A DNA stretch of 64,000 bases from Dickeya dianthicola NCPPB 453 (GTDB lineage Bacteria; Pseudomonadota; Gammaproteobacteria; Enterobacterales; Enterobacteriaceae). Below the pieces are notes generated by a model. It did not search any database, was not told where the DNA came from, and saw only the letters and a program-made list of their open reading frames with translations. Within the stretch, counting starts at the first letter, position 1. Every line of letters begins with the position of its first letter. The stretch covers positions 1,908,822 through 1,972,821 of the forward strand of contig NZ_CM001841.1 in NCBI RefSeq assembly GCF_000365305.1, read 5' to 3'. The position numbers and the translations under genes are program-made. Below, piece after piece: positions 53,175 through 62,148 of the stretch.

Positions 53175-55136
53175 AAAGGAAGCCCAGTCGTCCTGCTGGC
53201 CTTTGGCGGCCGGCTTGGCTGATATTTTACCCTTCCCGGCGGCAGGAAGGGCTTGCAGCGGGCTGCGCGGGTTATTCAGCGACGCAGGGCGCGATGACGG
53301 CGCTGAGGATCCGGACAGCCGGAAGGTGGCGACCAGTTTCTCCAGCAACATCGCTTGTTCTTCCAGCGTATTGGCGGCAGAGGATGACTGAGAAACCAGC
53401 GCGGCGTTTTGCTGGGTGGTGCTGTCCAGTTCGGTGATGGCGCGGGAGATTTGTTCGATGCCGCGACCTTGCTCTTCCGAGGCGGAAGAAATGTCGCCCA
53501 TAATGTCGTTAACACGAGATACCGAGTTGACGATGTTCTGCATGGTTTGCCCTGCCTCTGCCACCAGCGTACTGCCGGCATTAGTCCTTTCTACCGATTC
53601 AGCGATCAGGGCGGCGATATCTTTGGCGGCCTGAGAGCTACGCTGGGAGAGGCTGCGCACCTCGCCGGCCACCACGGCAAAACCACGGCCTTGTTCGCCG
53701 GCACGGGCGGCTTCCACCGCGGCGTTCAGCGCCAGAATGTTGGTCTGGAAGGCGATGCTATTGATGACGGCGGTGATATCGGCGATTTTCCGTGAGCTGG
53801 CGGCGATATCATCCATCGTTTTCACCACGTTCTGCACCACTTCGCCGCCTTTATGCGCATTTTGTGACGCGTCGGAAGCAATTTGGCTGGCATGGCGGGC
53901 GTTTTCGGTGTTGTTTTTCACCGTTGAGGTCAGTTCTTCCATGCTGGCGGCGGTTTGCACCACGGCGGCGGATTGTTGTTCAGTCCGGGAGGCGAGATCG
54001 CTATTGCCGGCGGCAATATCGGCGGCGGAATGGGTGACATGACCCACGCTGTCGCGGACATCGGAAATCATCTGACGCAGACGATCGTTCATGGCCGCCA
54101 TAGCGGCGGTCAGCTTGCCCAGTTCATCGTGGCGGTCCACTTCAATGTTGGCGGTCAGATCGCCGCTGGCGATGCGTTCCGCCAGCATCAGGTTATGCAT
54201 CACCGGGCGGGTAATCTGGCGAGTGATATAGACGGCAATCAGGATACCGATTATTACCGCAATCAACCCGATTAGCAGCGTAATGTTGGCTGAACCGTAC
54301 GCCAGCACATCGTTCTGGTTTTTCACCGTCGTGATCAGGGACTTGATCACCGCGCTGCTTTTATCCCCGCCGACCTTCACGGCATTTTCCGCTTTTTTCA
54401 AGTCGTTCCAGGCGCGGGAATAGTCCTGATTCAGCGAGGCGTATTGTCCGGTGTATTTCCAGAGCGACTCCGCCAGCTTCTGCGTTTCACCGGAAAGTGT
54501 CGGCAGCAAGCTCTGATAAGCCTTCTGCACGTCGGTATAACGGCTGTTAAACGCCTTGGCGGCATCATCAGTGCCGGCAAGCTGCAATTCATAAGAGAGG
54601 TTTTTCAGCGATGCGGTGGCGTACGCCAATTCATCCACGCGCTGGTACAACGCGTTATCCAGTTGCTGATTTTGCAGGTCATCGCGGAAGCTTTTGACGG
54701 CATCCTGCGCATTCAGCGTGGCGATTTGCTTTCTCAGCGCGACAACCTGCTGCGTAGCGGCTGACATGTCGGCGACCGACTTCTGGAAATCCGCCATGAT
54801 CTTATCCAGATCGTTGATATAACCGAGTTCGTCGCTGTGCCAGGAGAGCGTATGAGCGCTTTGGGTTAGCTCGACGGCGTGTTTGACGAAACCGGTCAGA
54901 ACGGTTTGGGTGCTGTCGTCCGGAGTATAAAAATATTTCAGGCGGTTGATTTTGGCCTGGAAGACTTCAATGTTGATGTTGTAAATCAGATTGGTTTTTT
55001 CGTAGATATCGCGGATGTCGCGAAAGCGTATGGCGCTAAGTGAGGAAGCCATCACCACCAGCAATAACACTACGCCGAATCCCAGGTAGAGCTTATGAGA
55101 AATTTTGGTATTTTTTATCGCGTTGCTGAACCCCAT
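53172..55136 (-). CDS. Methyl-accepting chemotaxis protein with large helical periplasmic domain
   Basis: 654 aa from ATG 55136, which has AGGAG seven bases upstream (ATG 55142 has it only one base away). TM1 about residues 15-35, periplasmic domain about 36-283 of roughly 250 residues, apparently all-helical, TM2 about 284-304, HAMP, then the conserved signalling tip ([18 protein letters not shown] flanks; [28 protein letters not shown]). C-terminal DWASF fits the CheR-tethering pentapeptide xWxxF. The size and helicity match the HBM type of ligand domain, whose known ligands include TCA-cycle acids; placement next to citrate genes fits an organic-acid sensor (inference). Confidence 0.9.
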
Positions 55137-55389
55137 TGCCATACTCCTTAAAATAAATTACCTGAGTGTTGTTATTGGTCTGGTGCCATGAACATCGGTG
55201 GTGCATAAGTCGTCGCTTTGCGACGCTTGGTCAGTGTTATCGGTACTTGCAGCATAGAGATTTAGTTGTACTTGAACGGTGTGGTAGGTTTTTGTGATGC
55301 ACAGCTGTTTTTTTGGATAAATGCTGGGACAGGCTAACTCCGTTGACCGAATCTGGCGCCTTCAGCCGGAAAAGCAGCATTTTGTTGTT

Positions 55390-55445
55390 CACTAAACGGT
55401 GGACACTAAACGGTGGACACTAAATTTTGGCCACTAAACTGCAGC
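55390..55445. repeat. Four 14-bp tandem repeats beginning CACTAAA
   Basis: Units 55390-55403, 55404-55417, 55418-55431 and 55432-55445. The first two are identical (CACTAAACGGTGGA); the last two keep CACTAAA and drift after it. Confidence 0.85.
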
Positions 55446-55466
55446 CACCGAGCGGTGGCTCACCGA

Positions 55467-55517
55467 AGCCCTCTGACGTCACACGGGGCTTTCACACCGG
55501 GAAGACGTCAGAGGGCT
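55467..55517 (-). terminator. Perfect 14-bp inverted repeat after the citB-like gene
   Basis: AGCCCTCTGACGTC (55467-55480) and GACGTCAGAGGGCT (55504-55517), 23-nt loop, 72 bp downstream of the response regulator stop. Probably the end of the citAB transcript, though it lacks a T-run and the arms include the palindrome GACGTC. Confidence 0.55.
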
Positions 55518-55588
55518 GACTGGGGAATGCCACACTGGCAAAGGCCGGCCAGTGATGGCGCACAGAAAAGGGCACCCGAACGTGCCAA

Positions 55589-56314
55589 TCAGTCCAGGTG
55601 CTTTTTGCGGTAGAGGCGCCGGGGATGGCCTATCTTGCCGTAGCGCATTTCTACATCCAGAAAATGGTTTTCAAGCCCGAATTCCAGATAACGTCGGGCC
55701 GTGGTTTTGCTTAATCCGGTTTTCTCTACCACTTCATCCACTGAGAACAGGGCTTCCGGCTCGTCCTGAAAGATCTGCTTGATCAGGCTGAGGGTGTTTT
55801 CTTCGATGCCTTTGCTGCCCGGTCCATTAGGCACGGTAGACGCCTGCAACTGGTAAAGCACATCCACGTTCTGTTGATCGACGACCTTGTAGGTATGCTG
55901 GGTTTTGACGAACTGGATAAAACGTTCCAGCGATGAGCGCAGCCGTGGGTAGGACACCGGCTTGATGATGTAATCAAAGGCGCCGCACCGGATGGCTTGC
56001 GCACAGGTGTTCATGTCGCTGGCGGCGGTGATGAAAATCACCGAACAGTTGATGCTGCGCATCAGTTCGCTTTCGAGAAGCTGAACGCCTTCGCCGTCCG
56101 GCAGGTAGTTATCCAGCAGCATCAGCCGGGGTTTGTACTGTTGCAGCATGCGTTTGGCTTCGTTCAGGGTTGATGCCGTGCCCACCACCCGCAGCGCGAA
56201 ATTTTTTTCGATAAATTCCGCGTGGATATTTGCCAGCTTTCTTTCATCTTCAACGATCAGTATGTCGAAGTTTTCAATCGTTCGTTCAGTCGGCATGGTG
56301 CTCGCAATCGGCAT
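55589..56314 (-). CDS. citB: CitB/DcuR-family response regulator
   Basis: 241 aa. Receiver domain about residues 17-130 with the acid pair E22/D23, phospho-acceptor D68 in MLLDNYLPDGEG, T96 and K118; C-terminal helix-turn-helix about 180-225 (SVDEVVEKTGLSKTTARRYLEFG). Closest type is CitB/DpiA, DcuR of the citrate/C4-dicarboxylate systems. It follows the sensor gene by 24 bp. An 18-bp duplication at its 5' end supplies two possible ATG starts (56314, 56296). Confidence 0.88.
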   Translation of the reverse strand: MPIASTMPTERTIENFDILIVEDERKLANIHAEFIEKNFALRVVGTASTLNEAKRMLQQYKPRLMLLDNYLPDGEGVQLLESELMRSINCSVIFITAASDMNTCAQAIRCGAFDYIIKPVSYPRLRSSLERFIQFVKTQHTYKVVDQQNVDVLYQLQASTVPNGPGSKGIEENTLSLIKQIFQDEPEALFSVDEVVEKTGLSKTTARRYLEFGLENHFLDVEMRYGKIGHPRRLYRKKHLD

Positions 56315-56325
56315 GGTGCTCGTAT
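56290..56325. repeat. 18-bp duplication carrying two start codons of the citB-like gene
   Basis: Units 56290-56307 and 56308-56325 share TCGGCATGGTGCTCG. Each includes a minus-strand ATG in the same frame, so the protein can begin MPIASTMPTE or MPTE. GGGA precedes the outer start. Confidence 0.85.
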
Positions 56326-56338
56326 TCCCTGTTTTGGG

Positions 56339-57934
56339 TTATAGGGTGGTTTTCGGAATAAAAATAGAAAAAATAGCGCCGTGAGGCGAATTGTCAGAAA
56401 CCTCGATCACGCCCTGTGCCTGGCTGACGTAGCTGGAAACCAGATGCAGACCCAGCCCGTGATCGCCTTCCTGTTTGCTGGTGACACCCATTTCAAATAC
56501 CCTATCTGCAATGGCGGGGTCAATCCCTGTGCCTTGATCGGCCACTTCAATGACCAGTTCCTGCTCACCATCGTGGATATACACTTCGACGGGGTGGTAA
56601 GCCGGGGTACTGACCAGCGTAGCTTCTACTGCATTATCGATTAAATTCCCAATAATTGACATCAACTCTGTTTCGCTAAGGGATGCGGGGATGCCGTTGA
56701 GCTGGCAGCGCGGATCAAAGCGCAGCTCAATGCCTTTTTCACGGGCGCTGGCGTATTTGCCCAGCAGCAGGCCGCAAAGCGCCGGAGAACAAAAGCGGCT
56801 GGAGATAAAATCCAGCACCACCTGTGCCCCTTCGGATTGCGCCTCAATGTAACGCACGGCTTCGTCATAACGGCGTAAATGCAGCAGCCCGGCCAGCGTG
56901 GCGGTCCAGTTCAATTGTTCATGTCGCAGAATGCGCAGGCTGTTGGCGTAGCGTTTCACCTGGCTGAGCTGCATGCTCAGGGTGTGAAGATCGTTCTTAT
57001 CGCGAAAACTGATCACCCAACCTTGCAGTTCGTCTTCCAGCATGATGCGTACGCGGCTGGCGATAACCGTAATCTGGTTGAAGCGGCAGATCTCATCATG
57101 GGTGTCGTGGAACCAGATATCTTGATTGGAGAAAAACGGCACCGGCGCAATCACGTCGTCGATCGGTTTGCCGCGCAGTTGATACGACGGCATCATCAGG
57201 CCCAGCAGATCTTTTGCCGCATGGTTGATCACCGCGATATTGCGTTGCTTGTCGATGGCGATCACGCCTTCATAGATGGACTCCAGCAGCGCCTTTTGCT
57301 GCCTGACCAGCAGCCGGATTTCCAGCGGCTCCAGCCCGAACATCTGCTTTTTCAGGTTACGGGAGAACCACCAGGAAAAAAAGAACAGTGCGACCAGCAT
57401 GGCGATGATCCCCAGGCCGACATGAGCAACCTTGCTGAAGGTCAGGTTGTCGATCCGTTTTTTCAGGTACCCCACCGATACAATGCCGATAACCCGATCG
57501 CCCTCCATGATAGGCGCTTTGCTGCGCAGTGAAATACCGATGGCGCCGCGCCGCAGCGTGATGGTGCTTTGTCCTTCCAGCACTTCTTTGTTATCGCCGC
57601 CGATCATTTCAGTGCCGAGCAGCGAGGGTTCTTCCGAATGATAAAGGTGGGTAGCGTTGCGGTCGCCGATGACGATAAAACTGGCGTCGCTGCGCGCTTT
57701 GATTTGGTCGACCAGGCTGTCGATGGTAGCGGTATCGCTGTGTTTCACCGCGTCAACCAGCGAAGGAATAATCGCGATTTCACGCGCCTGAATCTGCGCC
57801 CGGCTGCCCAGTTCGTCATAGAGTTGCTGGTCTACTGCCCGGTAATAGTAAAGCCCCGCGGTGATAAGCAGCAGAGAAAAAAAGATCATCAGGTAGATGA
57901 ACAGCTTGAGATGGAACGGTAGCCTGACAGTCAT
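56339..57934 (-). CDS. citA: CitA/DcuS-family sensor histidine kinase
   Basis: 531 aa. TM1 about residues 10-30, periplasmic PAS-like domain about 31-175 (ARSDASFIVIGDRNATHLYHSE, as in citrate sensor CitA), TM2 about 178-198, cytoplasmic PAS about 210-310, phospho-acceptor His in LRHEQLNWTATLAGLLHL (about 345) and HATPase with GNLIDNAVEA and GDHGLGLHLV. Ligand probably citrate or a related hydroxycarboxylate, judged from the adjacent divergent citrate operon. Confidence 0.9.
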   Translation of the reverse strand: MTVRLPFHLKLFIYLMIFFSLLLITAGLYYYRAVDQQLYDELGSRAQIQAREIAIIPSLVDAVKHSDTATIDSLVDQIKARSDASFIVIGDRNATHLYHSEEPSLLGTEMIGGDNKEVLEGQSTITLRRGAIGISLRSKAPIMEGDRVIGIVSVGYLKKRIDNLTFSKVAHVGLGIIAMLVALFFFSWWFSRNLKKQMFGLEPLEIRLLVRQQKALLESIYEGVIAIDKQRNIAVINHAAKDLLGLMMPSYQLRGKPIDDVIAPVPFFSNQDIWFHDTHDEICRFNQITVIASRVRIMLEDELQGWVISFRDKNDLHTLSMQLSQVKRYANSLRILRHEQLNWTATLAGLLHLRRYDEAVRYIEAQSEGAQVVLDFISSRFCSPALCGLLLGKYASAREKGIELRFDPRCQLNGIPASLSETELMSIIGNLIDNAVEATLVSTPAYHPVEVYIHDGEQELVIEVADQGTGIDPAIADRVFEMGVTSKQEGDHGLGLHLVSSYVSQAQGVIEVSDNSPHGAIFSIFIPKTTL

Positions 57935-58361
57935 AATGTGCTAATCACCGGTAAACCACGGAAGCGAAGATGGCTAATTTATCATGAAAGGCGTACAAGA
58001 AAGGGCATAAAAAATAGTCTTGTGAAGCGCTCCGCGTAAATTGTGAAAGTGGTATTTTTATTTCTGCATTTTTAAATAAAACGTAAATTAAACGTCACGA
58101 GGAGAGGACATTTTAATTACTTTTTTTCAACATATAATTCCATTGGCGGAATAGGGACCGGTTGTTTCATAAAAACCATAAAACCCACGAAAAAAATCCA
58201 CCTGCATCATCCTTTTATTATATTGATTTTTAATAAAAAATTAATAAAAACTATAAAAACCATAAGCACCATTAAAACTCATTTTTTAATTTGAAGATTG
58301 TCACATAATAATTGGTGTTGACCTCTTACTATGCCCGGGAAAATAACAAGGGGAGAAGGTT
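57935..58361. promoter_or_regulatory. AT-rich divergent control region of the citrate locus
   Basis: 427 bp between the citAB and symporter operons. Very AT-rich from 58030 on. A 13-bp direct repeat ATAAAAACCATAA occurs at 58169-58181 and 58253-58265, 84 bp apart (eight helical turns), which makes it a candidate binding pair for the CitB-type regulator; CitB of Klebsiella also binds AT-rich DNA between divergent cit operons. GGGGAG precedes the symporter ATG. Confidence 0.55.
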
Positions 58362-59729
58362 ATGAGTACCACTGATGATTCTTATATCGTTGTAAAAGAT
58401 GAGGCCTCTGGGAAGGTTTCATTAAAAGAAAAATGGTGGCATGTTCTGGATAACTATAAAATTGGCGTTATTCCAGTGCCGCTGTTTATTCTTGCCGGGC
58501 TATTGATTGCACTGGACTGCGTTGAAGGGAAACTGCCCAGCGACATCGTGGTGATGGTCGCCACATTGGCGTTCTTCGGTTTTGCCTGTGGTGAATTCGG
58601 TAAACGTTTGCCGCTTATCGGCAAGATGGGGGCGGCGGCCATCTGCGCCACCTTTATTCCGTCTGCGCTGGTGTATTACGGCCTGCTGCCGCAGGTGGTG
58701 GTAGACTCCACCACTAAATTCTATAAATCCACCAACATTCTGTATCTGTATATCTGCTGCATTATTGTCGGCAGCATCATGAGCATGAACCGGCAGACGC
58801 TGATTCAGGGCTTCCTGCGTATTTTCTTCCCCATGCTGTGCGGTGAAGTGGTGGGCATGATTGTCGGCATGGGCGTCGGCATTATGCTGGGTATGGACCC
58901 GTTCCAGATCTTCTTCTTCCTGGTGCTGCCGATCATGGCTGGCGGCGTGGGCGAGGGGGCGATCCCGCTTTCTATCGGTTATGCCGCGTTGCTGCATATG
59001 GAGCAGGGCGTCGCGTTGGGCCGCATCCTGCCGATCGTCATGTTGGGCAGCCTGACCGCTATCGTTCTTGCCGGTGCGCTGAATCAACTGGGTAAACGTT
59101 ATCCGCACCTGACCGGCGAAGGCGACCTGATGCCGAACAAGCCGAACGACACCGCACAGGCGTCGGCTTCGCTGACCAGCTCCCTGAGCGGCAAGATGGA
59201 CCCGGCCAATCTGGCTGCGGGCGCTCTGCTGGCTATCCTGCTGTACATGATCGGTATGCTGGGCTACAAGCTGATTGGTCTGCCGGCTCCGGTAGGCATG
59301 CTGTTCGCGGCGGTTATCGTGAAGCTGCTTAATGGTGCGTCTCCGCGCCTGCTGGAAGGCTCTCAGGTGGTTTACAAATTCTTCCAGACGTCGGTGACCT
59401 ATCCGATTCTGTTCGCCGTTGGTGTGGCGATCACCCCTTGGGAAGAACTGGTACACGCGTTCACCATCACTAACCTGTTGGTGATCGTGTCCACTGTAGT
59501 GGCGCTGGTTACCACTGGCTTCTTTGTCGGCAAGAAAATCGGTATGCATCCGATTGATGTCGCCATCATCTCCTGCTGCCAGAGCGGGCAGGGCGGTACC
59601 GGCGACGTGGCTATTCTCACCGCCGGCAACCGTATGGCGCTGATGCCGTTCGCTCAGATTGCCACCCGTATCGGTGGGGCAATCAACGTCTCCGTGGCTT
59701 TGCTGGTACTCGGCAAGTTCCTGGTGTGA
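58362..59729 (+). CDS. 2-hydroxycarboxylate:cation symporter (citrate/malate)
   Basis: 455 aa, inner membrane, about eleven helices. 2HCT family: the two re-entrant-loop GGxG motifs are seen as MAGGVGEGAIPLS (194-197) and QSGQGGTGDVAIL (411-414), with the conserved Arg of AGNRM (about 424). Sequence detail around the first loop is nearer the malate/citrate symporters (MaeN, CimH) than Klebsiella CitS. First gene of the citrate operon, so citrate is the likely physiological substrate; malate is possible. Confidence 0.88.
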   Translation: MSTTDDSYIVVKDEASGKVSLKEKWWHVLDNYKIGVIPVPLFILAGLLIALDCVEGKLPSDIVVMVATLAFFGFACGEFGKRLPLIGKMGAAAICATFIPSALVYYGLLPQVVVDSTTKFYKSTNILYLYICCIIVGSIMSMNRQTLIQGFLRIFFPMLCGEVVGMIVGMGVGIMLGMDPFQIFFFLVLPIMAGGVGEGAIPLSIGYAALLHMEQGVALGRILPIVMLGSLTAIVLAGALNQLGKRYPHLTGEGDLMPNKPNDTAQASASLTSSLSGKMDPANLAAGALLAILLYMIGMLGYKLIGLPAPVGMLFAAVIVKLLNGASPRLLEGSQVVYKFFQTSVTYPILFAVGVAITPWEELVHAFTITNLLVIVSTVVALVTTGFFVGKKIGMHPIDVAIISCCQSGQGGTGDVAILTAGNRMALMPFAQIATRIGGAINVSVALLVLGKFLV

Positions 59730-59794
59730 CGGTGTATGACAAAAAAAACAAATAACGCCGCGAAGCACGCGGCCTTATTTAAACGGGAAAGATT

Positions 59795-60679
59795 ATGAAA
59801 CTTGCAAGTTACCGCCATCACGGCAAAAACAGTTACGGGATCCACACGCCTGCGGGTCTGATTGATTTGGGCAGCCGACTCGGTGAGCGCTACCCGGACC
59901 TGAAAGCATTACTGGCGGGCGATGCGCTCCAGGAAGCCGCCGCTTTCCAGAGCCAGACGCCGGATATCGCCGTGGCCGACGTGACCTTCCTGCCGGTGAT
60001 TGCGGCACCGTCCAAAATCCTGTGCGTCGGCATGAACTATGCCGACAAACGTAAAGAATTCAACGAGCTGAACCCGGCCCCGACGCTGTTTGTACGGTTT
60101 GCCGATTCGCAAACTGGCCACGGCACACCGGTGCTCAAGCCGCACTATTCCAGCGAGTTCGACTATGAAGGCGAACTGGCGGTCATCATCGGCAAAGACG
60201 GTCAGAACATCAGCCGCGACGAGGCGCTGTCGTTTGTCGCCGGTTACAGCTGCTACATGGATGGCTCCGCCCGCGACTGGCAGCACAGCTGGTTTACCGC
60301 CGGCAAGAACTGGCAGAAAACCGGCGCGTTCGGGCCGTACCTCACTACCCGCGACGAAATCCCGGATCCGCACGCCCTGACCATCCGTACCTACCTGAAC
60401 GGCCGCATGGTGCAGGACGACAACACCGCCAGCATGATCCACAAGGTGGCGGACCTGATCGAATACATCAGCACCTTCACCGCGCTGAGCGCCGGCGACG
60501 TGATCATTACCGGCTCACCCGGCGGCGTCGGCAAGAAACGCACTCCGCCGCTGTTCATGAAGCCGGGCGACAGCATTGAAGTGGAAATCGAGAACGTGGG
60601 TCACCTGCGCAACACCATTAGCGAGGTCGCCCGGCCGGTGAAAACCCCGCACGCGGCACCTGCCGCCGTGGGGCACTGA
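59795..60679 (+). CDS. Fumarylacetoacetate-hydrolase-fold enzyme of the citrate operon
   Basis: 294 aa. FAH C-terminal fold: metal ligands E125 and E127 in DYEGELAV and D156 in YMDGSARD; TGSPGGVG near 239-246. In FAHD1, an oxaloacetate decarboxylase/acylpyruvase of this fold, a catalytic His-Glu pair lies in NYADHxxE; here the same segment reads NYADKRKE (81-88), so the His position is Lys85 while Glu88 is kept. Its place between the citrate transporter and citrate lyase suggests it acts on oxaloacetate (decarboxylation or keto-enol tautomerisation), an inference. No oadGAB genes are in the window. Confidence 0.8.
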   Translation: MKLASYRHHGKNSYGIHTPAGLIDLGSRLGERYPDLKALLAGDALQEAAAFQSQTPDIAVADVTFLPVIAAPSKILCVGMNYADKRKEFNELNPAPTLFVRFADSQTGHGTPVLKPHYSSEFDYEGELAVIIGKDGQNISRDEALSFVAGYSCYMDGSARDWQHSWFTAGKNWQKTGAFGPYLTTRDEIPDPHALTIRTYLNGRMVQDDNTASMIHKVADLIEYISTFTALSAGDVIITGSPGGVGKKRTPPLFMKPGDSIEVEIENVGHLRNTISEVARPVKTPHAAPAAVGH

Positions 60680-60781
60680 CAGGCATCGCCTCCGGTTCGC
60701 CGGGGGCGTAGACCCCGGGTTTGATGGGGGGCCGCAGACGCATGTGGTACAGCAACAAGCAGGATAAGCAGGATAACCGTG

Positions 60782-61825
60782 ATGTACGCCGATGAGAGTT
60801 TTACGTTTGCCACGCTGGATGTGCGCGTCCACCCCCGGGAACTGACCGAAATCACTCAGTTTCTTGGGGTATGCCAGTTAGGCATGGATAAGGATATCGA
60901 GTTTTTTGTGGTGGGCAGGCATAACGGCCAATTGGTGGCCTGCGCCGGGCTGTGCGCCAACACCATCAAGTGTGTGGCGGTACACCCAGGCTATCGTGAC
61001 CTCAATCTGGGGGCGAAGGTGGTGAACGAGGTGGTGCAGTTCGCCGCCGAACGGGACCTTTTCCACCTGTTTCTCTACACCCGCCCCTGCAACATCACGG
61101 TGTTCCGCGGCTGCGGTTTCTATCCGCTGGCCTGTTATGACGACCAGGCGGTGCTGATGGAAAACACCCCTATCGGTATCAGACAGTACTGCCAGTCGCT
61201 GGCGACGCAGGTCAAACCGGGCCGGGATATCGGTGCCATCGTGATGAACGCCAACCCGTTCACGCTGGGACATCGCTATCTGGCCGAGCAGGCCGCCCGC
61301 GCCTGCGACTGGCTGCATATCTTCGTGGTGCGGGAAGACGTGTCGTTTTTCCCGTTCGCCGAACGCCTGGAGATGGTGCGGCAGGGGGTGGCGCACATTC
61401 CGAACCTGACGGTGCATGCCGGGTCGGAATACATGATTTCCAAAGCCACCTTTCCGGGCTATTTCCTGAAGGAAGAAAAGCTTATCACCCAGGCGCATGC
61501 GGCGCTGGATTTGATCATCTTTCGCCAGTACATCGCCCCGGCGCTCGGCATTACCCGGCGCTTTGTCGGCACCGAGCCGTTCTGCCCGGTTACGCACCAC
61601 TATAACCAGGATATGCACCACTGGCTGGAGCAGGCCGGGCAAGGGGCCGCCCCGGCGTTGGAAGTGGTGGAAATTGAACGCACTTGCGAACACGCCGGCC
61701 TGGCGATTTCCGCCTCTGAAGTGCGCCGGTTACTGAAACTGCGCCAGTTTGACGCCATCCGCGAGATTGTCCCGGCGACCACGTTTGTGCATTTACAGCG
61801 CTATGGCGAACTCGCCTGCGCGTAA
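60782..61825 (+). CDS. citC: [Citrate (pro-3S)-lyase] ligase
   Basis: 347 aa. Acetylates the thiol of the prosthetic group on CitD, which activates citrate lyase. N-terminal GNAT-like domain (about residues 20-115, VAVHPGYRDLNLGAKV), C-terminal nucleotidyltransferase with the HxGH-like NPFTLGHRYLAEQAA (about 159) and SASEVRRLL. ATG 60782 has AGGA eight bases upstream; a GTG directly before it is an alternative start. Confidence 0.94.
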   Translation: MYADESFTFATLDVRVHPRELTEITQFLGVCQLGMDKDIEFFVVGRHNGQLVACAGLCANTIKCVAVHPGYRDLNLGAKVVNEVVQFAAERDLFHLFLYTRPCNITVFRGCGFYPLACYDDQAVLMENTPIGIRQYCQSLATQVKPGRDIGAIVMNANPFTLGHRYLAEQAARACDWLHIFVVREDVSFFPFAERLEMVRQGVAHIPNLTVHAGSEYMISKATFPGYFLKEEKLITQAHAALDLIIFRQYIAPALGITRRFVGTEPFCPVTHHYNQDMHHWLEQAGQGAAPALEVVEIERTCEHAGLAISASEVRRLLKLRQFDAIREIVPATTFVHLQRYGELACA

Positions 61826-61857
61826 CGTGTTTTTAATGTATTAGGCAGGTAAACAAC

Positions 61858-62148
61858 ATGAAAATTATCAAGGAGGCCCTGGCGGGCACCTTTGAATCCA
61901 GTGATGTGCTGGTCAGGGTAGCGCCGGCGGAAGGCCCGCTGACCGTGGTGATCAACAGCGACGTCATCAAGCAGTTCGGCGAACAGATAACGCAGGTGGT
62001 GAACGACACCCTGCGCGCGCTGGGTGTGGAATCCGGCACCATCGTGGTTGAGGACAAGGGCGCGCTGGATTGCGTGATCCGCGCCCGGGTGCAGAGCGCG
62101 GTATTGCGTGCCGCCGGCGTTGAAGACATTGACTGGGAGAAACTGTAA
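61858..62148 (+). CDS. citD: Citrate lyase gamma subunit (acyl carrier protein)
   Basis: 96 aa. Carries the phosphoribosyl-dephospho-CoA prosthetic group on Ser14, seen in AGTFESSD at residues 9-16. [13 protein letters not shown] is conserved. The stop overlaps the citE start (TAATG), so the two are translationally coupled. Confidence 0.95.
   Translation: MKIIKEALAGTFESSDVLVRVAPAEGPLTVVINSDVIKQFGEQITQVVNDTLRALGVESGTIVVEDKGALDCVIRARVQSAVLRAAGVEDIDWEKL

Larger units (their letters stand above)
55143..55588. other. Spacer between chemoreceptor and citB-like gene
   Basis: 446 bp with no credible gene; it should hold the chemoreceptor promoter. It contains four 14-bp repeats (55390-55445) and a long inverted repeat (55467-55517), both listed separately. 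Confidence 0.5.

Noticed and set aside
58500..59768. 422-codon minus-strand frame opposite the citrate symporter
   Set aside because: His/Gln-rich antisense translation of a membrane protein gene, not a real product.
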